DNA from: Quercus robur
Lineage: Eukaryota > Streptophyta > Magnoliopsida > Fagales > Fagaceae
DNA length: 64,000 bases
Assembly: GCF_932294415.1 (NCBI RefSeq)
Contig: NC_065544.1
Location: forward strand, 24,279,351-24,343,350
Direction of reading: 5' to 3'
Each line of letters starts with the position of its first letter. The first letter of the stretch is position 1. The translations under genes were made by a program, and so were the position numbers. Positions 50,436-63,184 of the stretch are shown here, piece after piece. Under the pieces are notes generated by a model. The model saw only the letters and a program-made list of their open reading frames with translations. It was not told the DNA's origin and did no database searches.

Positions 50436-51441
50436 GAGAAAACATACGGTCAGGAGGTGGCGTAAAAGTGTTGATTTACGCCACCAATCAGTGTTTGCCA
50501 TGTCACACATTTAAAGAAAAACCAATAGACTCTGATACACACAATTTAACTTACTCCGCACACACGTATTAGAGAGCAAAGCAAAGCAGGAGAAACAGCA
50601 CCAACGCCTAACCCATTCCACCTCACCGTAGCGCCATTGTTAAACCCACCATCCATTTCCGTATACACCACTGAAAGCTCTCGCTCCCCAATTCTCCCTC
50701 TCGGCCCAGAAAACTCCCCACCGCAAACCCACTTCTGAAAAGCCTCCAAATCGTCAACGCAATATTCTCAGACCCATTCTGAACCGCCACCGCCGCCGCC
50801 GCAGTCGTAGACTCCACCGGAGCAGCCGCTATGGTTTCGGTATCAGTGGGAAGCTTGTGGCGACAAACTGGGCAAGAATTCCGAATCAAAAGCCAAGGGA
50901 GTATACAATCAGAGTGGCTTACACGACATTTCTCGAGCTTCGGATCCGAATTCGAATTGCTCTTTGATCCTTTTTTATTCTTTGTTTGATCAGTGGGTTT
51001 TGGGAATTTTGTGTGGCTTGTTTGGGTTTTGGGATTGTTTGATCAGTGGCGTTGATCTTCTGTGGTTTTGATCAGTAGGCTTCATTGATGGTGGCTGGGT
51101 TGTTTTGTGGTTGGGTTGGTTGTGTTGGGTCTGTGAGGGAGAGATGATAGTGTTAAAGAATGAATATTTGATTGAATAAAAAAGGAGCAGAACAAACCTT
51201 GAACTTTGGTGCGGTGGCGCCGCGGCGGGGTGGAGCTCCGGTGGTCAGATGAGAGCAGGAGGTGGAATGGGTTAGGCGTTGGTGCTGTTTCTCCAGCTTT
51301 GCTCTCTAATACGTGTGTGGAGTAAGTTAAAATTGTGTGTGATAGGGTGTATTGGTTTTTCTTTAAATATGTGGCGTGGCAAACACTGATTGGTGGCTTA
51401 AATCAACACTTTTACGCCACCACCTGACCGTATGTTTTCTC
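50436..51441. mobile_element. Pack-MULE (1,006 bp) with long terminal inverted repeats
   Basis: Left end GAGAAAACATACGGTCAGG and right end CCTGACC.GTATGTTTTCTC-type sequence begin inverted repeats of about 195-200 bp, very similar throughout. Flanks TTCTTCATT (50427-50435) and TTCTTCATA (51442-51450) match at 8 of 9, the Mutator-like target duplication. Between the repeats is GC-rich DNA with captured gene sequence (next entry) and no transposase. Confidence 0.88.
50632..50985 (-). pseudogene. Captured fragment of a RING/DUF1117 E3 ubiquitin ligase gene
   Basis: On the minus strand the frame reads [16 protein letters not shown] and [14 protein letters not shown], the second half of a RING-H2 finger as in plant RDUF1/RDUF2-like ligases. 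It goes on to [14 protein letters not shown] and, after a 1-nt shift near 50700, [19 protein letters not shown], the DUF1117 region of the same family. The first RING cysteine pair is absent, and the segment before CRV looks deleted, so it cannot form a normal zinc-binding RING. The coding match runs up to the inner edge of the left terminal repeat. The intact parent is not in this window. In relatives the protein attaches ubiquitin in drought and abscisic acid responses. Confidence 0.8.
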
Positions 51442-51779
51442 TTCTTCATAATAGGTGAAGTAGAGAGAAACTCAAATTGCAATTCCAAATTAGAACTCTA
51501 ATTTTGTGCCATGTGTCTATATCTATGTGGCAATCAGTTCATAATTATCCTTCCAATTGTTCAATTAGAATCTGAAATTGAAGTTGAATTTTGCTCCATG
51601 TGGCTAGATGTTTGTGGGCTCATTCTCATTAAAACCACTTCTATGTATCGGGTCAAGTGAGTTATTGTGCTAATTAAGTTTTTTCTTGATTTTGTAGCCA
51701 AACGTGAAAACCAAAGAGGCTATTGGTTTGAGTTTGAATTGTGCTCTTGGTATATGTGTTTGTGGATTTGAAGCTATGG

Positions 51780-52433
51780 GCAATCCCACGTCCCAGAGGG
51801 TGGAGAAGGAGGTAATGGTCTTGGTGTTACCATGCGGAAACTAAAAAAGACTGACGCCTTAACCTATCTCAAGGCGGTGAAGGACACGTGAAGGTTTTGG
51901 AGTGAATGCAAATTTGGCTTCTTATGATGACAAAGATACCTTAAAGAGTGAGTCAACAGTTGAATTTCTAGGTCCTCCACAAAATAAGGTTGAATTTCAA
52001 GAAGCTATCAGCTTTGTGAACAAGATAAAGGTGAAGATATTGTTTTGCCTTGTTGAATTTCAACTGCAAATGTTGGTTCCTTGCAGTTTAATGTTGAATT
52101 TTTTTTTGGTACAGAAACGCTTTCAAAATGATGAACATGTTTATAAAGCATTCCAAGACATTATGAATGTGTGCCAGAAGGAGCACAAGGGCATAACAAT
52201 TAAGGCCTACAATGAGGTTAGCGTGTTATGGCTCCTTTTTTATTTATTTATTTATTTTTTATTTTTTAAATTCTAAAGTTTTCTTATTCATGTAACTTTC
52301 AGTAGTCTTAGTGGGCTGGATTTTAATATTCTTAGTGGTTTTTGTTTTACAATTTTCAGGTTGCAACTCTTTTTGATGATCATCCAGATTTGCTTGATGA
52401 TTTTTCAAGATTTTGGGTTGATTTTTATTAATT
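51780..52433 (+). pseudogene. Sin3-like paired amphipathic helix (PAH) gene fragment
   Basis: Sin3 proteins are scaffolds of histone deacetylase co-repressors; PAH domains bind repressors. The first piece reads [14 protein letters not shown] and stops at TGA 51889-51891, matching the start of PAH1. The second (51908-52029) leads into [13 protein letters not shown], then exon 52115-52216 ([19 protein letters not shown]) and exon 52360-52430 (VATLFDDHPDLLDDFSRFW), together one PAH2-like domain with intact GT-AG borders. It ends in TAA where the full protein would continue for over 1,000 residues. PAH1 is mostly missing. It is a truncated duplicate. Confidence 0.8.
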
Positions 52434-52439
52434 TAGGTA

Positions 52440-54797
52440 TTTGGGTTATTGGTTTAGATTAAGCTTGAATGACGAAGAAATAAAGGGCATGATGAAAGAC
52501 GTTTGAAACCCATTTAGCTTAGGGTTGACAGCCATTGAAGGTATTGCTGAGAAACAAGGAATTTTCTTTGCTTAAATGTGGTTTGGTTGTCATCCTATGT
52601 GATGTTTTTTTCGTCTTCTTCTTCTTCTTCTTATTTCAATTCATTCTTTGAATTTTATTTAGTTTTTTTTTTAATCATTTGTTTTTTAATTCCTTTTGAT
52701 TTTGGTGTCTTTTTTTTTTTTTTTCCTTTTAATTTTCATATCTACTGGTTTGGGTGTCAATGTTAACTTTCTAATTTAATGAATACTCCAAACTGGATTG
52801 AGTATTGCATGCCAACTATTTGATTTGTATTACCCTTTTCTTATTATAATTATGATTGTTGTTTGGAATGTAAAATTTTATTATTTTATTTTTCTATTTG
52901 TCTACAAGGGACAAGAACGAGGCACTCCATACATATAGCAGAACTCTTGCAAATGTCTATTTCTACCCTCTTTTGTGAAACTTTATTTCTTTTGCCGTCG
53001 CACCGCCAGAGCCATTATTAGTTAGGTTCCTTTGACTCTCTGTTGATTCAATTTTAATATCATTTATCATTGATTTATTTCAAGTATAGATTCCCTATGA
53101 GATCTCGACTGCTATCTTTATTAATGTTTCTTTATTTATTTCTGGGTTTGTATGTGGAAAGGCCAAGCCTTTGTGGCAACCCAAAGTCCAAGAAGAATGG
53201 GTACGGTTAGGTCTATTTTTTCCTTTATTGAAATCCCTTTCAATTTGTGTTTCAAAGTTTGTAGTTTTAATGGATTGGTACTTTGGGTATCTATCTACGG
53301 ATTACAATAACTTCATTTCTTTTGCATATAAAGTTTTCGGCTTTATTTAATATTTCAACTCTATCATATTATGTATCAATTATTTACACTTTCACAGAAT
53401 CCTCATACATACGGTTAATACTTTAATATATTTTTTTCATTGTACTTTTTATTTTTGCATCTATATTCTACCACAATTGGTTCTCTCTTTTATGTAGAAA
53501 GATGTGGCGGGTGATGTTGAGGGCAAAGGCAAAGAAAATGAAGACCTAGACAATTCATTGCAAAATAGGTATGTTCCTAAATTCTTGGTAGTGTATTATA
53601 ATGAAACTTGAGTTCTTTTAGCAAAAATAGTATCAACAGATTGGTAATTGACTTAAAAATTTGCATTCACGATTTATGTTAGAAAAGCATTAGATTTAAT
53701 AGATGACTTGCTCAATTAGGAATCACACCAAAGCTCAAAGTGTTGCTACTCACACTAGGTGAATATTGAACATTATTCAAATTATTTATTTATCTTTGTG
53801 TGTGTGTGTGTTACATTGGTGTTTCAACATTTGTTAGCAGTACCATATGCTTACAACAAAGTTATTTTTTGTGTTTGATTTACTTAAAAGATATGTAACT
53901 ATAAACCTCTATTATTATTATTATTTTTGATGAACTATAAACCTCTATCATAAAAGTTTAGTGGTTTGTCATGCACATTAAAATGTATAATTATCAAGAA
54001 TTAGGTAGAGTGGGAAGAGTTAATCACCATGCAGTTTGCATTGCTCTATACTAGAAGAAGGATTTCAATTTGGTTATATACATGTTGCTTTAAAGAATAT
54101 AAGTTGCATTTAAATTTTTGTTGAATGGTTATGTTATGATATGCATGATCACTTACTTTAATAATGATATCTTGATTGTGGATGCAAGCTAATGATAATC
54201 TGGTATTGCATGCTTTCTTGACATTTGGTTTTGATCGATACTAATTTCTATGTTCATTAATTCTTGAGCATATGGTGATTGTTTTAGTGAGGAATAATGG
54301 TTAATTATGCATTGAACTTAATTCACAACGATCTATACTAACAGAGATTAAGTACATTTCTATTGTGAATTGATGTGGACTTGTCGATCAGTTATGCATG
54401 GCATCATAATTCAGCTTCCAAATCGATTTGTAACAAAATTGCAATAGAACTTATAATACCTAGAGCAATTTTCACGTGAATTGGAATTACAGGAGAAGAC
54501 ATATTATATGAGTTTGTAATAATACTATTAATACTGAATAGAGATGAGTCGAAAGGGACAATTCTTTATAAAGGTTGCCTTTTAATATATTTTCTTGATG
54601 GTTTATATATTATCTAAATTACAGACCTATTATCTTGTCATTATGTAATCATTATGTTCATTTTTTGTGTTAGGTTTCATCAAACTCTTGACAAATTCGG
54701 AGCTATAACTATTTTTTATAGTGATATTTTGGATTCACTATATTTCAGATGGCTTATTAGAAATAGGCCCTCAAATATTAAGAACAAATGTCCCATC
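52440..54797. other. AT-rich DNA, possibly further decayed exons
   Basis: Short coding-like pieces with splice-like borders (about 52918-52960, 53160-53200 and 53499-53568, the last reading GKGKENEDLDN) could belong to the Sin3-like fragment or another lost gene. I cannot assign them. Confidence 0.3.
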
Positions 54798-54802
54798 ATA
54801 AT

Positions 54803-56698
54803 TGTTGAGGGCCATTTGTGAGAAAGAAAGCCCAATAACAAGGGCAACAAAGAATTGACAAAGTAGACAGCAAAACCATTAGGCCCAAGCGGCAGGAATA
54901 ATGGATCACAGGCCCAAGAAATAAACAAATGGGTCTTGAAGAGGCAAGTGGGCTCAAAGAAGCCTGGAAAGAAAGAAATAGCATCCCATGGACAGTGTAT
55001 GAGGTAGAAAAACGAGAAAGGGCCACCGCAGGCCCAAGGTAATGCAAACTAAGAAAGTAAGGGGTTTATGGTAGGCCCATAAACCCCAAGGATGAGAATA
55101 AGGTTATTGGGTCAGGGAAGCCCAATGAAGTTAGTAAAAAGCCCATGAGAGTGTGGAATTAGCAAAAGGGTCGAGGAAGCCCAAAGAAAGCAAACGGGCC
55201 AAGGATGCCCAAAGGAAAGCCCAAAGGGACATAGGAGCCCATAAGTAAAAGCAAAACAGTGGTCATGCCAAGCCACTGAGAGAAGGAATAAACGGCTGGC
55301 CTAAAAGAGGTCCAGCAGGATTAAGTTGTTACGGTAGGAATAACAGAACGACATTACAAGAAATAAAGGAAACCAAGGAGTGGGCCAAAGAAATGTAAGA
55401 CCCATCATCAAATAAAGCCCAGCTCGTGAGTGGAGCGCGGAAACAAAGAACGGCCCACGTAAAAGAACGAAGAAGTAAGGTAGACTATGCAAACAAAGCT
55501 CCAGACTGCGGCAAACGCATAAGCAGCAGGTAGATTTTTGGACATATCTGAAAGGAAAGCACGCGCACGGCCCAGGCACCACCAGCCTGTACCCAGCCAA
55601 TATGGGACGTGGTGGGGTCATGGGTTAGAGGTAAGAGGTAAGGGGGGTATGGTTTGGCGGTGGGGAGAGGGGAAAAGACCTATTTTGCGGCTCCTGCCCA
55701 AGCCCTTTTTGGGAGGTACGTCCTGCTGGGATGATAGACCACCCAAAAGAGGCAAGGTTGAGGGGGGAACCGTTAGGTGCATGCCTTGAGGGAAAGAGAG
55801 AGAAAGCATTTACGCCGTGATAGGTAAGAGTTCTACGGTGGACTAACGAATGAAACAAACCTACCTTTGTCTGGCAAGGGTGAGTGGCACACAGACGAAC
55901 CCTTTGGTGGTCGGCAAGTATGCCTAGACCAGACAAAGGCAATTAAAGGGCAAAGTGGTAAAATCTAGTCATGGCAGGCACTATAAAAGGACCCTTGCCG
56001 TGCCCTGAACTAGGGATCGAAAAACAGAGAGTGTTGCGGAGTAAAAGAAAAGAATAAAAAGAAAACAAGAGAAAGAAAAAAGATAAGAGAGAAAACAGAA
56101 GAAAAAAGAGGGATAATACAATGGGCATGCATCAGTAGGTCAATTTCCCTCTCTCCCCCTTTAAATCCTGCTCTCTTCCAAAACATAACAAGGATTCATT
56201 TTGGGCATTAACCATTCAAGTCCGACTCCCTTCAAAGCCATTAATCCCCACGGCAGGATCTTTTCCTAGGAGATTATTTGCATTGAGAGGAGGCGTTCTC
56301 CCCTCTTTAGTTTTGCTTCTGCGGACCAAACTTAAACTTGACTTTATGCTCATTTTTGATTAGTTCATATTACCTTCTTTCTCATTTACTTTCTTTGTAA
56401 ATGACATTGTTATGACTGTAATTATGTCTTATAAGTAGGGATTACTTGGCCATTTTCCATTAAATAGTCAGAGTACTCTGTTTTGTTATTATTATTATAT
56501 TTGTCTGCCGTAACTCATCTAAAACAGTTCTGTTTGCCGTAAGCACACTCCTGGCAAACGAGGCATAGTTTGTGTGCAAACCGGCCCAAGTTGAGTTACA
56601 GTTGGACCGGTCTCAACTCCCTTACTTAGAAACATTCGGGCCCATTACCGCGGGAGGCAGCCTAGCCCAACGCACAATACACAAAAAAAGCCCCTACA
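54803..56698 (+). mobile_element. Solo LTR (1,896 bp)
   Basis: Starts TGTTGAGGGCC and ends CCCCTACA, flanked by the perfect 5-bp duplication ATAAT (54798-54802 and 56699-56703). TATAAAAGG at 55982-55990 is the probable TATA box, so it reads on the plus strand. GC content is above the surroundings and there is no coding domain, consistent with a solo LTR left by recombination between the LTRs of a full element. Open frames within it are chance. Confidence 0.88.
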
Positions 56699-56703
56699 AT
56701 AAT

Positions 56704-58404
56704 ATTATTTACAACAAACCCTTGATGAATATCCTCGTCAATGTACTGACTTGACTTTGAAGATTAGTCCCAAATGTTTAGACAATGATGTTATACCAAC
56801 TCATTGGGATATATTTGCACTATTTCCTAAATGATTTCCACTGTAATAAATTGTTATTATTTGTTTTCCCTTATTTCTAAGTAAGTTATGATGTCAAAGT
56901 AAGTCAAGTTTTAATTGCTTTGAAGATATTGCATTTTTGCATGCAAAATAGAGAAGCATCCTAGAGAATTCCCTTCATTCAAACTCATTTGAACACAATG
57001 CAAGTAATAAAAGTGGTGGTTGCTCATTTCATATGTTCCTCCAAATGGTCCATTGGAGAATGGAAGTACATACGTGATGTGAAAACCGAATTAAGGTACA
57101 AGCCATTTCATATAAGGTTTGCTGGCCTGCTCGACTGAAATTGTGCTTAATTATCATCTCCTCTTCCCCTCCTCCTTTCATCTGCTCTATCTTACCCCGC
57201 CGCTCATTCTCATCAACAACTTCCATCTGCACATAAATATCATTTTCAAACCACAAAAATGTAACAAATAATATATATATATATATACTGCTAAGTTTTG
57301 TTAATGAAATTTTCTGGTTAATAATATGAATTTAGACTTAACTGAGCCTTTTAAACATGAATAAACTCATGATTAATAATATATCTATTCCTGTGCGGTA
57401 GCACAGGTTACATACTAGTTCTATTATATTACCAACAAAATTTGTGTATAGTTGTATTTTGACACGGTAGAATTCAAACCTATAACACGCACTTTATGAT
57501 TATTGCTTTTATTATTTAGTTAAGACATTAATTGGTTATTAGTGTAAATAGGGTTTAATCCAAAATCTCTGATGCGACGATAAATTTTTTTACAAGTTGA
57601 GTTAACTGGAACCTATTTCTTATAGTTTTCTAATTTTTGTAACTTAACTTTTAATTAAACGTAACAACCTACGATATAAAATTTTTGTGAAAATATTGTG
57701 GATGTAACATTTTTCAAGGTGAAATTATTCTCTCAAAAGTATCGAGATTGGATGTAACAATTATAATACATGTCCATTCCATCTAGATTTGAAAGCATTA
57801 ACACATATAATAACAAAATCCTGTTGTAAATTTGTCCATCTCTATAGCTAGTGTAAATCTTAATCCTGTTAGGCATGGCTTTGCGCAGCCACGTCAATTA
57901 CTACTCCTTGTTCTTTTCTGGTATTTTAATTGATTGGGCTGATGAAATCACCTCCTCATAGGAGAGACGGCCCAACAATTGGGAAGGCTTTCGTTTTGAT
58001 TATTGCTTGTTAATTGTCATGGAGATACTAATTAGTCATTTTCTTCTCTCTTTTTTCAAAACATTCCTTCTTTTCACACCCTGCACTTCAAATTATGTTT
58101 ATCTGTACATCCTTTACACGATATTATTTTTCAATGTTCCAAAAAGCTTAAGGACAGCAAATGGAAAGAACCAACCAAATTTGGTTGGTTGTGATCATCA
58201 AATAAAAGAACTGAGCAGAGCCTGATTTGCGAAAGAAAGCACCTGAGTAAGATGGTTCAATTCGCTTGGTTAAGGCAAATTTATTAACTAACAACACCGA
58301 AATGAATTTTGTATTGGTAAGAAATATTGTATGATCTGACTTGTATTAAAATGCAGGAGTAGGTTATAAATTATGCATGCAACATGCATTTATAAGGAAA
58401 TGGT
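56704..58404. other. AT-rich non-coding stretch
   Basis: No gene recognised. Contains a short (AT)n at about 57269-57287. Confidence 0.5.
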
Positions 58405-58414
58405 CAAATCTTTG

Positions 58415-58880
58415 GGAAAAAAATTGGCAAATGCCCTTTTTGAGCAAAAATTGTAGCATTTTGCCTCATTTTCCAAACTAATTAGAGAAATGCCCCTCTT
58501 TTATAACTCGATTTGAGATAAATCGAGTTTTTTTTTTTAAAAAAAATTGGAGCCCTATAGTGGCGATTTAAGGAGCCTATAGTGACGTTTTAAGGACCTA
58601 TAGTGGCGTTTTGTAACTCAACCTCCATGAACTCAAGTTATAGGCAAATTTTTTTATTTTTTTTATTTTTACCTATAACTCGAGTTCATGGAGGTCGAGT
58701 TACAAAACGCCACTATAAGTCCTTAAAACGTCACTATAAGCTCCTTAAAAACGCCACTATAGGGCCTAACTCGATTTATCTCAAATTGAGTTTCAAAAGA
58801 ATGACATTTCCCTAATTAGTTTGGGAAAGATGGCAAAACGCTACATAATTTGCGCAAAAAGGGCATTTGCCATTTTCTCC
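58415..58880. mobile_element. Fold-back MULE-type MITE (466 bp)
   Basis: A perfect 10-bp direct repeat CAAATCTTTG flanks it (58405-58414 and 58881-58890). The two halves are near-complete inverted repeats: TGGCAAATGCCC at the left against GGGCATTTGCCA at the right, and inside them segments around CTATAGTGGCG and CGCCACTATA pair in order. The loop is a short A/T tract near 58645-58670. An RNA of either strand would fold into a long hairpin. Confidence 0.88.
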
Positions 58881-58971
58881 CAAATCTTTGATTGCAATTT
58901 ACATAAAATCACTTCTCAGAAATTAAGGCCTACTGTTTATCTCCAAGTTGCCTCTTAAAAAATATTGATTA

Positions 58972-59561
58972 TGCCCACTCTTGCCATAGACAAAACAAGA
59001 TCTATTAAATTGATATTGTGAAGGGGTCCTTAGTTCCTATTGTTATTTTTATTCGAGTTTCCCTTTCCTTGAGGTCTATTATTATTTTTGAAAACTCTCT
59101 TTTTAGACTTCAATTGACCATTTCTAGGAAAATGATTTTTGGGCATATTATTATTGGCTGAAATAAGGTCTACCTTTGGGGTGAAATTACCATTGCTCTC
59201 CTGTGTCATGAGTGCATCTTATCCTCTAACCTCCTCCTCCACACGGATGTGTGTGATCAATGTCTCTAAAGATGTCTACTCTTTTTGTTTGTACTGCAAA
59301 GTCTTTTGAAACTCACTCCAAGATTGTGGGAGTTTATCAATTATGCCAGCTACCACCATATTATCTCCAATCTTTATGCCTTCGGATTTCAATTCTACCA
59401 TGAGCATCTAGAAGTCTTGTGTCTGATCTACCACCAATTTCTCATCTACCATTTGGTAACAAAAACATCTATTAGCAGCATAAGGGCTTGTTGAGATCTC
59501 CAACAGTCTCATTTAGTTTCTCGTGTAGGCTCCATGTGTGGAATCTCCTTAAAATTGTTGG
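58972..59561 (-). mobile_element. Copia gag 5' fragment (right arm)
   Basis: Counterpart of 20344-20936 and shares its gag deletion, so that deletion predates the duplication. No pol sequence follows; the element is cut at the duplication border. Confidence 0.88.
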
Positions 59562-59921
59562 TGTAAACATAATAATAATGGAAATAACACAAAGATGAAC
59601 TGAATAATACTTCCGAATATTTTTTATTTATTGGCACTCGCTCTCTTTAAGGAGATTTAATCCCTTGGTTGGCTAAAATTTATAAAACAAAACACGTCCT
59701 CCCTTCACCTTCATTTGCGCACGTATCTAGCCCAATATCCGAATCAATACATATTAGCCCATTAATCACCATAATTAAAAAGAATAAAAGAGTCTCTCTC
59801 CTTTTCAATGTGGGATTAAACGTTCCACTAATTCCTTATCTTCCATATTAACTCCCATATCTTTATATTTATATTGTCATATAAATCCATTTTAATTAAT
59901 TAATATTAAAATGCTCCAACA
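59562..59921 (-). mobile_element. Putative copia LTR (right arm)
   Basis: Reverse complement of 19985-20343, 360 bp, TG...CA ends. Confidence 0.5.
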
Positions 59922-61977
59922 TATAGTTTTATAGAAGGATCTTTTCTGCTTAGATTTCAGTCACTACTTATATTGATTTTTGTTACTTTTAATTAACAAA
60001 CTTATTAAGGACAACAATTGAAATAATTTAAAGAATTTATAATTTTAATTTTTTAAAAAATTAATATATAACACCTTGAAAATTATAGGCATTATATAAA
60101 TTACTCAAATCTTTAATTAATAATATTTGTGTGTAACACTTGCCACGTAGAGAAAATAATCATTTAGTTTAACTATAATTATGTGGGTGTTAATTAGCTC
60201 AACTAGTAAAGTATACTCTCATCAATAAAAATTTAAGGTTCAAACCCCACTTACACCCAAAAAGTGATTGGTGTCTTAACCTGATGATTAGAATAGTAAT
60301 CTTATATTCACAATGGATTAAATCATTTACATTGGTAAATCATAAAATAAAACAATAATTTATGCATCATGTTTTGAAGTTCAAACCCAATAAACCACTG
60401 AGTAGTTATTCAGTATTCTAAGAATACAATAACATGATGTTCTCCTATAAATAAAAGAATAAAATAAAATATAAATAAAAAATACGGTGTTCTATTATTT
60501 GATATAATAGTAAATTTCATTACTTAAATTCATGATAGATCAGTCATTCATATGAGAGAAGAGAGTCACATCATTTCTGACAGACCTAATAATTTTTATA
60601 ATCGAAGAGTTTTATAACTCGATAGTATTATATTATCTCCTTTACAATGAGATTCAAAGTTTAAATCCCTCTCTCACTAGTAATATCAATTATAAAAAAT
60701 AAAAAATAAAAGATAGATAACAAACCCCAAAAGGCCGACAAACCCCCCACCGAGTTCCATTCCTAAAACGCAAGCAATGCCATGCGATACTTCATACTTG
60801 AATGGCAAGTACTTTCTCTATTACGTTTGTGTATTAAACTTCTAGAAGTGACAAAAAAAGTACATGAATATTGGCTAGAAAGTCAGCCATGTCTGCAATT
60901 ATTCACGTAAAGAATCCAACTATTGGTTTATCACGTCTTTTTTTTACTTTTTTTTTTTTTTTTTCCTTTCCCTGGAAGATTGCTTGCTTGATGGCAGAAG
61001 GTGGAAATCACAATTCACGACATGCATAAACAAGTACAATAACACCAGAATAATGCTTCATCTTCACATATATAATAATTAGTTTCGTTATTTAAATTGA
61101 ACTTAGTTTAGGTCCAATGCTTTAGTACATTGGACTCGTGTCTAATTTTGGTCTTACATATCCTATGTATTGGAGTAAGTGGACTCAAGTTTTGTCCAAT
61201 TAAATTTAAATTAGCGGTGGAATCCATTATTTCTAATTGAAAATTTTTCGTGCATGAACTTTTGACAAATAATTGCGTACATGAAACACGTGGTACCAGA
61301 TACCATTTGAAGAGTTTCCACCACACCATTAAGAAAGTCATCTATACTCTCCAGGTCAAGGCAAGGGCCAAGGGAGCCCTTCACATAAGTTTGTTGATTA
61401 GTGTCCCTCTAGTAGAAGTAGAATTAATAATTAAAGAAGCACAATATAAATCTAAGGCTTTTCAATTGTTTTAATAAGTAGTAAGTAGTACTATAGTATT
61501 TCAATATGCCAAGAAAAGGGATGGCCTGCATTAGTGTGTCTCCCACCTTATTGGTGTCTATCAATTATAAAATTATGAATGATTGTTTTCACTAAAACTA
61601 GTTCAAATTTAGTTAATTAATTGATTCTACAGTTTTCATAATAATACTTAATTTATTGATAAGTTTCTGCAACAACTATCACATAATTCTTCTTAAAAAA
61701 AACTAGTAGATAGTTTAAACAATTATGTGCTAGTTACTGATTTTCAATTAAAAAGGTAAGGGAGGCAAATAAAGTGAGATAAAGAGTACTCACTACGCTA
61801 TCCCTTTTAGTTAATATAAAGGGTTAAATGGGCTCAAATCTTGGTTGACGAGTATGCAAAATCCCATCTTTTGTTTGTACTCAACAGTCATTACATAGTG
61901 ACATATATTTTTTCTCTATTTATGTTGTAGAGTTTAGGCTTCCATCTATGCATCCTCAGAAGCGCAATATTCACAAA

Positions 61978-62400
61978 ATGACTACATGGAGCTGCTTTCT
62001 CTTCCTTGCTCTTGCGTGGTCTTTCATTATTATTGCAATAGCATTTGAGAAGCATGACAATCATTTGGCCATCATTCATGTCATCAGCGCTTTGCCTAAC
62101 AACTTTGAACTGATAATGATTCAATGCACCTCACCACGTATAGATACAAACCTCGGAGAGTACACGCTCTACGTCGGTGATGATTACCAAAATGTTACAC
62201 ATAAGTCATTACATTACAGTGAAGCTCTATGGGAAAGATGGTTTGCTTCCTAGCATGTATTTCAGCCCCGTAGAGATGTGAGCCATGGGACAGTCTATTG
62301 GCTAGTAAAGCACAATGGATTCTTTCTTAGCTAGGATAATTCTAGTTGGGTGAGAAAAGAATCATGGCAAACTAAGACCGATTCTTGTATTGTTTTTTTA
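61978..62400 (+). pseudogene. S-protein homologue, right-arm copy, two nonsense codons
   Basis: Paralogue of 16921-17325. Here the signal peptide is intact (MTTWSCFLFLALAWSF), because codon 14 is TGG rather than TGA. The copy then lacks one in-frame codon (Trp in DYQWN), has TAG at 62251-62253 where the other reads Trp (FASW), and a second TAG at about 62332 (LSWD position). Its end has lost the stop used by the left copy. The truncated 91-residue product would keep the secretion signal but lose the C-terminal half and two conserved cysteines. Confidence 0.85.
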
Positions 62401-62521
62401 TTTTATTTTATTTTATTTTATTTTTTTATACAGATTCTTGTATTGTTTTAAGATCATTGACAATGCACCAATTTGATTTTTTTTTTTTTTTCTTTTTGTT
62501 TGCAAATGTTTAGGTGGTTAT

Positions 62522-62640
62522 TATGTATCAAGGTTTTTTTTTTATATACAATATTTGGGATGGGAAGATTTGACTCATGGATATTCCGTTAGAAACACTT
62601 GGAGGTACCAATTAAGCTACATGTAATGTAATTGACATTA
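62522..62640 (-). mobile_element. SINE-like element (right arm)
   Basis: Reverse complement of 16755-16872, with a T-run at 62534-62544 as its tail. Confidence 0.55.
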
Positions 62641-63184
62641 TAATCAAGTTTTAATAACACTTGGAATGAATTTGGTTGTTTTACCAGTCTTCTTTATTTT
62701 TGGTCTAATATTTTCTCATACTATCTCATACCACAACTTGCTATTTGTATGACTATTTTCTTAAATTTGTAGAAAGATAGCATTGCTCTAAATTCAGTGA
62801 CTTAGGCTCGTTCTTGGTCTCAAACTTCTCTAGGGTAACCTTCTCCCTTGTCATACTGTCTTGGAAACTGCACCTTTGTGAGGGAATCCAGGATCTTGTT
62901 TAGGCTTTCTGGTCTCATGCCAAAACTAATTGAAATAATGAATTACATTCTTTCATGTTGATTAGGCATGGAGGCTTCCATTTGCGGAATGATAAACTCA
63001 TGCAATTCCCATCACATTTCATGCTACTATAGATCTCTTGATCACTTAATCTCAATTCTCATGCTACCCATGGAAGTACTTCAGTCAATAGCATTGCTTA
63101 CCCGTTGTTCAGTTGGTAATGATAGCTGGAAATGGTGCGCATGTTTATGCGCATATTTGCCTGAGTAACTTGGAAGGACAGCTA

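Larger units (their letters stand above)
58972..63184. repeat. Right arm of the large inverted duplication
   Basis: Reverse complement of 16179-20936. It starts in the copia gag zinc-knuckle sequence and runs through gag, LTR, AT-rich spacers, S-protein copy and SINE. It lacks the 604-bp hAT-like MITE of the left arm. Confidence 0.93.

Noticed and set aside
55300-55950. GC-rich open frames as genes
   Set aside because: They lie inside the solo LTR, overlap on both strands and resemble no protein family.
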